Below, piece after piece: positions 53,418 through 60,770 of a stretch of DNA of 62,336 bases. Below the pieces are notes generated by a model. That model ran no database searches. It saw only the letters and a program-made list of their open reading frames with translations, and had not been told where the DNA came from. Origin of the DNA: an uncultured bacterium (GTDB taxonomy: Bacteria > Bacillota > Clostridia > Oscillospirales > Oscillospiraceae); the NCBI GenBank assembly GCA_949840775.1, contig CATKXO010000014.1, forward strand, positions 1-62,336. Direction: 5' to 3'. A program made the position numbers and the translations under genes. Positions within the stretch are counted from its first letter, which is position 1. Every line of letters starts with the position of its first letter.

Positions 53418-54089
53418 ATGAACCCCGCTTTTAATATCTGCTACATTGTGGGGGCCATGTCCCTCACCCCCGACCTGCGGCCCTACTCTGTCCAGGGAGA
53501 CTACGTCATCGCTGCCGACCGGGGGTTCGACTCCCTGATGGCTTACGGGGTCAAGCCCGACCTGGCTGTGGGGGATTTCGACTCTCTGGGCCACCGGCCC
53601 AGCCACCCCAACGTCATCCAGCTTCCGGCCGAGAAGGACGACACCGACATGGTCTACGCCATCCGCAAGGGATTGGAGCTGGGCTACCGCCGGTTTATCC
53701 TGCTGGGGGGCGTGGGCGGGCGGCTGGAGCACACCCTGGGCAACCTCCAGCTGCTGGACTGGCTGGCCCGCCACGGGGCACAGGGCTTCCTGGCCGGGGA
53801 AAAAACCGTGGCCACCTGTATCCGGGACGGCATGTCCCTCACCTTTCCCCCCTCCATGTCCGGATATCTGTCCGTCTTCTGTAACAGCGGGACGGCGGAG
53901 GGGGTGGACCTCTCCGGACTGAAATACCCCCTGACGGGCTACACCCTCACCGGCGACTTCCCCCTGGGGGTGAGCAACCAGTTTCTGGACGGCCCTGCCT
54001 CTGTTTCGGTGGGAAAGGGCAGTCTGCTCCTCATCTGGGAGGACCGGGGGGACTTCTATGCCAAGCTGCCTAGGCTGTGGGCCAAATAA
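53418..54089 (+). CDS. thiN: thiamine pyrophosphokinase
   Basis: 223 residues. It converts thiamine to thiamine diphosphate with ATP. Hallmarks are YVIAADRGFDSLMAYGVKPD, the metal motif VGDFDSLG and LPAEKDDTDM, followed by GGVGGRLEHTLGNLQLL; the C-terminal beta domain is complete. The ATG at 53418 follows AAGGAG; the frame continues upstream to 53160 only through the promoter and a palindrome. Confidence 0.93.
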   Translation: MNPAFNICYIVGAMSLTPDLRPYSVQGDYVIAADRGFDSLMAYGVKPDLAVGDFDSLGHRPSHPNVIQLPAEKDDTDMVYAIRKGLELGYRRFILLGGVGGRLEHTLGNLQLLDWLARHGAQGFLAGEKTVATCIRDGMSLTFPPSMSGYLSVFCNSGTAEGVDLSGLKYPLTGYTLTGDFPLGVSNQFLDGPASVSVGKGSLLLIWEDRGDFYAKLPRLWAK

Positions 54090-54102
54090 CCGGACTTTTC
54101 CC

Positions 54103-54131
54103 TTGCCTTTTCGGGTATGATGTGGTATAGT
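54103..54131 (+). promoter_or_regulatory. promoter of smpB
   Basis: TTGCCT at 54103-54108 and TATAGT at 54126-54131 are 17 bases apart. Confidence 0.65.
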
Positions 54132-54163
54132 AATCTGACCTGTCAGGAGAGGAGGTGTCCGCC

Positions 54164-54625
54164 GTGGGCGAGGCAGTGAAGATTGTGGCCAAGAACAGCA
54201 AGGCCTACCATGACTATTTCATCGAGGAGAAGTACGAGACCGGCATCGAGCTGGCGGGCACTGAGGTTAAGTCCATCCGCCTGGGCAACGTGAACCTGAA
54301 AGACTCCTTCTGCCTCATCAAGGACGGGGAGATTTCCGTCTTGGGCATGCACATCAGTCCCTATGAGAAGGGGAACATCTTCAACAAGGACCCCCGCCGC
54401 ACACGGAGGCTGCTGATGCACAAGCGGGAGATTCTGCGGCTGTTCGCAAAGATCAAGCAGGACGGCTACTCCCTCATCCCGCTTTCCATCTACTTCCGGG
54501 GCCCCCGGGTCAAGCTGGAGATCGGCCTGGCCAAGGGCAAGAAGCTTTATGACAAGCGGGAGACCTCCGCCCGGCGGGACGCCAAGCGGGAGATGGACCG
54601 GGCTATGAAGACCCGGAGCCGGTAA
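54164..54625 (+). CDS. smpB: tmRNA-binding protein SmpB
   Basis: 153 residues. Motifs are [37 protein letters not shown], and a basic tail ([19 protein letters not shown]) that enters the decoding site. It delivers tmRNA to stalled ribosomes. The GTG at 54164 is chosen because GGAGG lies 8 bases upstream; an earlier GTG at 54155 is also possible. tmRNA itself is encoded 640 bases downstream. Confidence 0.96.
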   Translation: MGEAVKIVAKNSKAYHDYFIEEKYETGIELAGTEVKSIRLGNVNLKDSFCLIKDGEISVLGMHISPYEKGNIFNKDPRRTRRLLMHKREILRLFAKIKQDGYSLIPLSIYFRGPRVKLEIGLAKGKKLYDKRETSARRDAKREMDRAMKTRSR

Positions 54626-54648
54626 CTCCCTGAGAAAGGATGATTGAA

Positions 54649-55170
54649 ATGGCGCAAAACCCCATCGTTACCATTGAGATGGAGAACGGCTCCATCATAA
54701 AGGCGGAGCTTTACCCCGAAGTGGCCCCCAACAGCGTGAATAACTTCATCTCCCTGGTCCGGAAGGGCTTTTACGACGGCCTCATCTTCCACCGCTGCAT
54801 CCCCGGTTTCATGATCCAGGGCGGCTGCCCCCAGGGCACCGGCATGGGCGGCCCGGGCTACTCCATCAAGGGGGAGTTTTCCCAGAACGGCTTTCCCAAT
54901 GACCTGGCCCACGACCGCGGTGTGCTGTCCATGGCCCGGGCCATGGACCCCGACTCCGCCGGCAGCCAGTTCTTCATTATGGTAGACAAGGCCCCCCACC
55001 TGGACGGCGGCTATGCCGCTTTCGGCAAAGTCATCGAGGGGATGGAGACCGCCGATGCCATCGTCTCCGGCAAGACCGACTGGAACGACCGCCCCCGCCA
55101 AAAGCAGGTCATGAAAAAGGTCACGGTAGACACCTTCGGCGTGGACTACCCCGAGCCGGAAACGGCCTGA
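54649..55170 (+). CDS. cyclophilin-type peptidyl-prolyl isomerase
   Basis: 173 residues. The cyclophilin core shows FHRCIPGFMIQGGCPQGTG (with the catalytic Arg), AMDPDSAGSQFFIM and HLDGGYAAFGKVIEGME. There is no signal peptide, so it is cytosolic. It catalyses proline isomerisation in protein folding. The ATG at 54649 is about 9 bases after AAAGG; the ATG at 54640 is too close. It lies 23 bases after smpB, probably the same operon. Confidence 0.94.
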   Translation: MAQNPIVTIEMENGSIIKAELYPEVAPNSVNNFISLVRKGFYDGLIFHRCIPGFMIQGGCPQGTGMGGPGYSIKGEFSQNGFPNDLAHDRGVLSMARAMDPDSAGSQFFIMVDKAPHLDGGYAAFGKVIEGMETADAIVSGKTDWNDRPRQKQVMKKVTVDTFGVDYPEPETA

Positions 55171-55216
55171 CCGGTCGGAACCCCCTCACAAAAATGTAAG
55201 CAAACCGTAATACTAT

Positions 55217-55244
55217 TTGGCCGCCGCCGGTGGTATACTATACT
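55217..55244 (+). promoter_or_regulatory. ssrA: promoter of tmRNA
   Basis: TTGGCC at 55217-55222 and TATACT at 55239-55244 are 16 bases apart, about 18 bases before the mature 5' end. Confidence 0.55.
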
Positions 55245-55261
55245 CTCACCCCAGCTGCAAC

Positions 55262-55607
55262 GGGGCCGTACCGGTTTCGACGGGGGCATAGAAGCAGGAA
55301 TAGCGAGCGGGTGCGCCTAACACCCTAAAAATGGGCGCTTATAAATTAAAGAACGACGATAACGTAGTTCTCGCCGCTGCTTAATGCGGCCGTCCTGCCC
55401 GGAAGGACCACGAGCCGGGTCTGGGCGTAGCCTTAGTGGTGCCCGTGTGTTCGGAAAGAGTTGACCGTTCCACGCATTATGACTCTACCAAGCTCAATAG
55501 TGTGGCGACCCACGCTTGAGTAAGGGAATGTAAATGATCGCCTGCGCTCGGAGAAGTTCCTGTGGAAGTGCTTTCGGACGGGAGTTCAACTCTCCCCGGC
55601 TCCACCA
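55262..55607 (+). ncRNA. ssrA: tmRNA (transfer-messenger RNA)
   Basis: 346 bases. The 5' GGGGCCG pairs with the 3' CGGCTCC (one G-U pair), followed by A and an encoded CCA. TTTCGACGGGG near the 5' end and the T arm GGGAGTTCAACTCTCCC near the 3' end are diagnostic. The tag frame reads AYKLKNDDNVVLAAA from GCT 55337 to stop TAA 55382-55384; the exact resume codon is inferred. It rescues stalled ribosomes with SmpB. Confidence 0.97.
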
Positions 55608-55634
55608 GCCTGTGTCGCCAAAAAAGATGCAGGC

Positions 55635-55674
55635 GAGAAACACCACATGAAAATGTGGTGTTTCTCATTTTTTT
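55635..55674 (+). terminator. terminator of tmRNA
   Basis: GAGAAACACCACA pairs perfectly with TGTGGTGTTTCTC, followed by seven T residues. Confidence 0.93.
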
Positions 55675-55675
55675 A

Positions 55676-55836
55676 GCAGAAATCAGAGAAAACAAAACCG
55701 GAAAGTTGAGACTTGAAATTTCTGGAAGCGTAATTTTGAAATAACGTGAAAAAAATGCAAATCGGCCTATTTTGGGCATTTTCAGAAGAAGAAGGGGCTC
55801 GAACTCCCGAGCGTTCCCCAATAACCTAAAAAAGAA
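55676..55836. other. junction region between tmRNA and the decayed element
   Basis: AT-rich, no gene seen. On the minus strand it contains CTCGGGAGTTCGAGCCCC (about 55790-55810), which resembles a tRNA or tmRNA T arm (compare CGGGAGTTCAACTCTCCC in ssrA). It may be a degraded copy of an attachment site, but no direct repeat is proven. Confidence 0.35.
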
Positions 55837-55900
55837 AAAACAGCCGCCCTAAGCCTGTCGGAAGTGATTGATTTACCGATGAGCCGAGGGCGGCTGTTTT
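55837..55900 (+). promoter_or_regulatory. long leader hairpin with conserved inner loop, copy A
   Basis: AAAACAGCCGCCCT pairs with AGGGCGGCTGTTTT; an inner stem TCGG/CCGA is flanked by CCTG and TGAG. T residues follow and the ribosome site comes 13 bases later. A related hairpin with compensatory changes lies upstream of the homologous gene at 59289 (copy B). It looks like a terminator-style attenuator or structured RNA belonging to that gene family. Confidence 0.6.
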
Positions 55901-55926
55901 GCTTTTTAAATCAGGAGGTAAATCAA

Positions 55927-58014
55927 ATGTCATACCGGGAAGTCTATTTTCGCACCCGAACCGAGGGCTATACCTCCGGCTGGTCAAGCGACGCCGATAG
56001 GGCCGCCTTCAAAGAGGAAAGCCGCCGCCTGTTCCAAGAATTGGGGTGGACGGTTATACCTAATGTGGAATTTACCTTAAAGGACGGTAATGGGACTGTC
56101 CTGGGCCGCTACACCACCGGGAAGGACGGGACTGTGACGGTCACCGGCCTCATTCCCAATTCCACCGTCGTGGTCGTTGAATCCAAGGTGCCCTCGAATT
56201 ATGTCCTCGATTCAACCCCACGCACGATCATTGTCCGCAACGGCAGCAACAGTGTGGCCAGCGGCGGAACCGCCAGTGGCAGCACTGTCGGCGGGGGAAA
56301 CACCGGCACCGTGGGCGGCGGCAACGATATGACCATAGAGAATATGCCCAAGACCACGTTGACCATCGAGAAGTACTTGGAAACTGACGCCGGCAACGTG
56401 CCCTTAAAGGGGGTCACCTTCTTAATTACCGATTCCTCCGGGACGATCCTCGGCCCCAACAACGGCGAGTACACCTCCGATGAAAATGGCCGCATTGTAC
56501 TCCCCAATCTGGAGCCCGGAACGGTGATCACCGCCAAGGAGCTCCGGGTGCCCGACGGCGTGGTGCTGGATTCTACGCCCAAGAGCATTGAGATCAAGGG
56601 CGGTATCGGCGGCCAGACCCTCACTTTTGTCAACAAGAGTACGGGCGGGCTGGAGCTGATCAAGGTCAGCGAGAGTGACAAGACCAAACGCATCCCCAAC
56701 GTGAACTTTGAGATCAGAAAGATGGATGGGGCCCTGGTGGACACCATCACCACCGATAAACAGGGCCGCGCCCACCTGGATCTGGATGCCGGGGATTTTT
56801 ACACCGTTGAGATCGAATGCCCCAAGGAGTTCAAGCTGGATTCCACGCCCCACTATTTTACCGTCCACGACGGCAAAGCCACCACTCTGACGGTGACCAA
56901 TAAGGCTTTTAGTTGCATTTTGATTCATAAGACGGACAGCACCACCGGCAAGGGAATATACGGGGTGTCCTTCCTGCTGTACGACAGCACCAACACCCCC
57001 ATCGGGCAGTACACCTCTGACAACTCCGGCTACGTCTACATTGAGGGGTTGACCAAATCTGGCCGCTATTACCTGCGCGAATTAGAAAATGATGGCTATA
57101 TCCCGGATACCCAGATGAAAACGGTCTACGTCACCGCTGGGGAGACGACCCTCGTTGAGTGGAAAAACACGCCTATCACCGCCCAGATCCAGATCACGAA
57201 GAAGTCCGCCGACTACAATCCCACCAACGGCCTGCCCGCAGGTACCCTGCTGGAGGGAGCCATCTTCGAGATCTACGACAAGGCCGGCAACCTGGTGGAC
57301 ACCATCCGCAGCGACAACCGGGGCCTGGCGGTGTCCAAGCCTCTGCCCTTGAACCGCTATACCATCCGTGAGGTGAAAGCCCCGGCCAACTACGGAGTGA
57401 GCGGCCAGGAGCTGACCGCCTACCTGGAGCACGAGGGCCAGATCGTCCGCTTCGAAGTGACCAACAAGGCCCTGACCACCGGGGTGTCCATCTCCAAGAC
57501 CGGTCCCGCCGAGATTATGGCGGGCCAGCCGGTGCGATACACCTTCTCCAACATCGCCAACGGTTCCAATGTCCGGCTGGACAGCTTTTATTGGCGAGAT
57601 GTGCTGCCCGCCGAGGTGCGGCTGGACACGGTGGTCACCGGCACCTACAACTTCCCCGGGACCTATAAGATCACCTACCGGGTGAACGGCGGCGAGCCCC
57701 GCACCCTGGCGGACAATCTGTCCACCAGCAGGAGCTACACCCTGGCCGCCTCCGCTACCGCCCTGGGGCTGGCCTCCAACGAGCGGGTCACCGAGGTGAT
57801 GTTCGTCTTTGGGCAGGCCCCCGGCGGTTTCGCCCAGGTGGAGAAGCCCATGCTGTACTGCACCGCCGTCAAGGGCATCGCTGCCATCTCCTTCGTGAAC
57901 GTGGCCGACGTGGGTGGCGTGTACAACGGACAGTGGGTGCAGGCCATCTCCCGCTGGGTGACCAAGGTCTACGGCAAGCCCGTTGTTCCCAAGCTGCCCC
58001 GCACGGGGTATTGA
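55927..58014 (+). CDS. chimeric Cna-B (SpaA-like) repeat protein with LPRTG end
   Basis: 695 residues. Residues 1-42 (MSYREVYFRTRTEGYTSGWS...) are the N-terminus of an unrelated mobile-element protein, homologous to the fragment at 59289. After ELGW the sequence changes into Cna-B domains: about five repeats, each with a VxFxI/L...G.Y/T...G core and an LDSTP strand, then a beta-rich C-domain. The end is KLPRTGY with no hydrophobic anchor or positive tail. The fusion removes the signal peptide, so the product may be non-functional. The ATG at 55927 follows AGGAGGT. Confidence 0.85.
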   Translation: MSYREVYFRTRTEGYTSGWSSDADRAAFKEESRRLFQELGWTVIPNVEFTLKDGNGTVLGRYTTGKDGTVTVTGLIPNSTVVVVESKVPSNYVLDSTPRTIIVRNGSNSVASGGTASGSTVGGGNTGTVGGGNDMTIENMPKTTLTIEKYLETDAGNVPLKGVTFLITDSSGTILGPNNGEYTSDENGRIVLPNLEPGTVITAKELRVPDGVVLDSTPKSIEIKGGIGGQTLTFVNKSTGGLELIKVSESDKTKRIPNVNFEIRKMDGALVDTITTDKQGRAHLDLDAGDFYTVEIECPKEFKLDSTPHYFTVHDGKATTLTVTNKAFSCILIHKTDSTTGKGIYGVSFLLYDSTNTPIGQYTSDNSGYVYIEGLTKSGRYYLRELENDGYIPDTQMKTVYVTAGETTLVEWKNTPITAQIQITKKSADYNPTNGLPAGTLLEGAIFEIYDKAGNLVDTIRSDNRGLAVSKPLPLNRYTIREVKAPANYGVSGQELTAYLEHEGQIVRFEVTNKALTTGVSISKTGPAEIMAGQPVRYTFSNIANGSNVRLDSFYWRDVLPAEVRLDTVVTGTYNFPGTYKITYRVNGGEPRTLADNLSTSRSYTLAASATALGLASNERVTEVMFVFGQAPGGFAQVEKPMLYCTAVKGIAAISFVNVADVGGVYNGQWVQAISRWVTKVYGKPVVPKLPRTGY

Positions 58015-58088
58015 TCTCCCAGGAGGCCCGCCATCAGGCGGGCCTCTTACCTTATAAATAATATCTCATGAAAAAGGAGGAGCAAATT

Positions 58089-58466
58089 ATGCTGAAAATT
58101 ACCGCAATCGGAAGTCTGACCAACGACGTGGAGCTGAAGAAGGACGAGTATGGCAAGTCCTACGCCATCCTGCGCCTCGCCTCCAGCCGCCGCTACCGGG
58201 ACCGGGAGGGAAACAGGATCACCGACTTCATCTCCGTCAAGGTGCGCGGCCTGCTGGCCGAGCGGTGCGCCGATTCCGCCTACAAGGGCTGCAGGCTGGC
58301 CGCCTCTGGGGACTTTGAGACCATCGTCTTTGCCGAGGACCCCAGCCGCCAGCCCGGTTTCCTTATCAAGGCCAGCGACGTGGAGTTCCTGTCCCCCAAG
58401 CGGGCGGACGAGGAGGCCGCGGCCCTCTCTGGCTATGAGGAGGACGCTGGCGACGACGCTGCCTGA
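58089..58466 (+). CDS. ssb: single-stranded DNA-binding protein of the mobile element
   Basis: 125 residues. An OB-fold (MLKITAIGSLTNDVELKKDE, TDFISVKVRGLLAE) is followed by a short acidic tail (EEDAGDDAA) that lacks the usual DDDIPF end. This fits element-borne SSB rather than the chromosomal protein. The ATG at 58089 has AAAGGAGGAG upstream; the frame starts at 58068 without a better site. Its stop overlaps the parB start by one base. Confidence 0.85.
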   Translation: MLKITAIGSLTNDVELKKDEYGKSYAILRLASSRRYRDREGNRITDFISVKVRGLLAERCADSAYKGCRLAASGDFETIVFAEDPSRQPGFLIKASDVEFLSPKRADEEAAALSGYEEDAGDDAA

Positions 58467-59107
58467 TGAAAAACACAGGCATTGAGTACAGCAGCACCCA
58501 GCGTACCCCGGTGGTGCTGCCTGAGCTGGCCGAACTGCTCCCCCCGCTGACGGGGGAGCAGCTGGCCGCCCTGGAGACCGATCTGCTGAAGAACGGCTGT
58601 TACTCCCCTATCATCGTCAACGAGGAGTTGGCCATCATAGACGGCCACAACCGGCAGGCGCTGTGCGAGAAGCACGGGATCCCCTACAAAATGGCTGTTT
58701 TCTCCTTTGAGGACATGCTGGAGGCCAAGCAGTGGGCGCTGGATACCCAGAAGGGCCGGCGCAACCTGGACAAGTGGGAGCTGGGCAAGATCGCCCTCAA
58801 GCTGAAGCCTGACATTGAGGCCAGGGCCAGAGAAAATATGGGTACTCGTACAGACCTTTTGACAACATTGTCAGAAGGTCAGCCTCCTGCGCTTCCTGTC
58901 AACACCAGAAAAGAACTTGCTGACACTGTTGGTATTGGAGAGGTCACCATGGGCAAAGTTATGCAGATCGACGAACACGCCCCGCCCGCTGTGAAGGAGG
59001 CCCTGGACAGCGGCGACCTGTCCGTCAACCAGGGCTATAGTCGCTCTTGCAGAGGCTGGATGTTGGCCTCCTCCAGCACTCCGCTGAAGCTGCTGGGGTG
59101 CAGGTAG
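58466..59107 (+). pseudogene. parB: ParB/RepB-family gene truncated by a recombination joint
   Basis: The frame gives 213 residues. Residues 1-190 match ParB nuclease-like proteins: NGCYSPIIVNEELAIIDGHNRQALCEKHGIP, DTQKGRRNLDKWELGKIALKLKPDIEARARENMG, and a helix-turn-helix ending ALDSGDLSVNQGY. After about 59037 similarity stops and the frame reads the complementary strand of another gene fragment, giving a meaningless tail. The C-terminal dimerisation domain is missing. It follows ssb as in many integrative elements. Confidence 0.8.
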
Positions 59108-59289
59108 AGATCCTGCTGGCCCTTGGCAACCGTGTCGCAGCCTCCATTGCACCCCAGGGTAACAGCCCACCCTAACTCTTGAAACAGACGGCGGCTTTCC
59201 TCTTTGAATGCGGCTCTGTCGGCATCGCTTGACCAGACTGAGTTGTAGCAGTCGGTACGGATGCGAAAATATACTTTCCGATACGCCAT
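59035..59289 (-). pseudogene. N-terminal fragment of an unknown mobile-element protein
   Basis: 84 residues starting MAYRKVYFRIRTDCYNSVWS and ending abruptly at the joint with parB (59035). The first 42 residues are strongly similar to the start of the chimeric Cna-B protein at 55927. The family occurs in Clostridia elements; no function is known. The ATG at 59289 has GGAGGAGGG upstream and copy B of the leader hairpin lies 29 bases further up. Confidence 0.75.
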
Positions 59290-59317
59290 ATTGATCCCTC
59301 CTCCTTGCTATTGAAAT

Positions 59318-59373
59318 AAAATCGCCGCTCTCGGTCCACCGGATAGCTTCCGGCAGACGAGAGCGGCGATTTT
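59318..59373 (-). promoter_or_regulatory. long leader hairpin with conserved inner loop, copy B
   Basis: On the minus strand AAAATCGCCGCTCTCG pairs with CGAGAGCGGCGATTTT, with an inner CCGG/CCGG stem around AAGCTAT. It shares the plan of copy A (55837-55900) with base changes on both sides of the stem. Confidence 0.6.
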
Positions 59374-59543
59374 CTGCGTCTTGAATCTTATGGGGATAGT
59401 GAGTTTACTCCGTCTGCAAAAGGCGGATTTTGCATCTCTGGTGCGTGATTTTTTTGAAACGGAAGGCCGTTTTGAAAAACCAAACTTTTTCTTTCTTTTC
59501 TCTGCTGTAAATCTCTGTTTTCTCAGAACTGCGTAATTTTATT
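59374..59543. other. gap between the leader hairpin and the Cna-B fragment
   Basis: AT-rich, T-rich sequence (TTTTTTTGAAAC, TTTTTCTTTC). No gene, promoter pair or terminator that I would defend. Confidence 0.4.
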
Positions 59544-59774
59544 TTGCTGTTTTTGGGCTGCATCTCGATTATCTACACAAGGTTTCAGAACACCCCTCTG
59601 AGTGCCCTCGTGGTCTGGAAATATGATTCCGTCACTGGGGAGCCAGTTGAGGGGGCTGTCTTCCAGGTCAAGTATATGTCTGGAACCTCCGGCACTGGCG
59701 GCACAGTGATCGGCACTTATAAGACCGGCCCCAGCGGGTCCTTCGCTATCAACCGGCTCAAAGCGGGCGCCTAG
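59544..59774 (+). pseudogene. Cna-B surface protein fragment
   Basis: The frame gives 76 residues. NTPLSALVVWKYDSVTGEPVEGAVFQVKYMSG...TVIGTYKTGPSGSFAINRLKAG is one typical Cna-B domain; it lacks start, signal peptide and end. It stops at 59770 where it meets the 3' end of the truncated recombinase. It may be the missing front part of the Cna-B gene at 55927, which would support a common origin (inference). Confidence 0.7.
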
Positions 59775-60549
59775 CGGTCTTGTTGAGGACTGTCCAGCCC
59801 ATATATTCTTCTTTTTTGAGGATTTGGATAAGGGTGGCGGTGGCCCATTTGTAGGGGTCTGCGCCCGACGCGCCCATGCTCACCCGCTCCCCGATGGCCC
59901 TCCAATGGGCGGCGGGAGTGAGTATCCGCTCGGCGGTCAATTCCTCCGCAATTCTGGCGATGGGCTTGCCCTCGATAACGCCCTGGAAGATGCGCTTGAC
60001 AACGGGGGCGGCTTCCTCGTCCAAAATCCACTTCTGGCGGTCGTCCGGGTCGTGCAGATAGCCATAGGGGAGTGCGCCGGTGACGTGCTTTCCCGCCGCC
60101 GTCCTCGCGCCGAATATCGCCCGTATTTTGCGGCTGGTGTCCCTGGCGTGCCACTCCGCAAAGATATTTCGGAAAGGCATAAAATCGTCCTCGCCCTTGG
60201 CGGTGTCGATGCCCTCGGCCACGGCGATCAGCCTGACGCCCCGCTCCCGAAGCTGCTCCAGAAACAGCCCCACGCGCAGGTGGTCGCGGCCCAATCTGCT
60301 CATGTCTTTAATCAGGATTTGGCCCACGCTGCCGCGCTCGATGTCCTCCATAATCTGCAAAAATCCGGGCCTGTCCCAGCGTGTGCCGCTCCACCCGTCA
60401 TCCGTCCGATGGACAACATTGGTAAAGCCGTTCCGGGCCGCGTATTCCTCCAGATACTCCTTTTGATGCTCAATGGACAGGGATTCATTTTCCCGCCCGT
60501 CCTCATGGCTCAATCTCTCGTAAAGGATAGTCAGCTTGTTGTCGCTCAT
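59758..60549 (-). pseudogene. large serine recombinase (TnpX-like), 3' truncated
   Basis: 263 residues from ATG 60549. The resolvase domain has the catalytic Ser14 in LYERLSHEDG, DRPGFLQIMEDIE and KDMSRLGRDHLRVG; a recombinase domain follows with GALPYGYLHDPDDRQKW. Full-length members have about 500 residues with a zinc ribbon and coiled coil; here the protein stops at LNKTARRPL, at the joint near 59770. It is therefore probably inactive for integration. tnpW lies directly upstream. Confidence 0.85.
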
Positions 60550-60596
60550 GGTTCCCTCTTTCCGGCTGTCCGGCGCTGTGGCTCTCGGTGTAGTTT

Positions 60597-60770
60597 TCAC
60601 TGTTTCACCGCGTCCCTTTCAATCAGGCGTACCAGCTTATCGCTCATGGTTTCCCTGCTCGTCCTGCTGAAATGAACGCTCACCTTGTAGGTCGTGGAGC
60701 CAATCCGCTTTGTGATGTGCAGCGGCTTGTCGGTGCGTTCAATCGTCCTGTCTGCTGTTACTGCCGGCAT
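60597..60770 (-). CDS. tnpW: transposon protein TnpW
   Basis: 57 residues on the minus strand from ATG 60770 to stop 60597, with GGGGG upstream of the start. MPAVTADRTIERTDKPLHIT and STTYKVSVHFS are typical of the small TnpW protein found next to TnpX-type recombinases in Tn4451-like elements. Function is unknown. It is intact while its neighbours on both sides are broken. Confidence 0.8.
   Translation of the reverse strand: MPAVTADRTIERTDKPLHITKRIGSTTYKVSVHFSRTSRETMSDKLVRLIERDAVKQ

Noticed and set aside
55785-55815. Attachment site copy of the tmRNA 3' end
   Set aside because: Similarity to the T arm is short (about 10 bases) and inverted; no direct repeat of the ssrA 3' end was found in the window.
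55477-55821. Minus-strand frame across the tmRNA 3' end
   Set aside because: It is the complement of ssrA, a known artefact, and has no ribosome site or protein similarity.
55837-55900. Hammerhead ribozyme in the leader hairpin
   Set aside because: CCGATGAG resembles CUGAUGAG, but the GAAA core and cleavage site are missing, and copy B lacks the motif.
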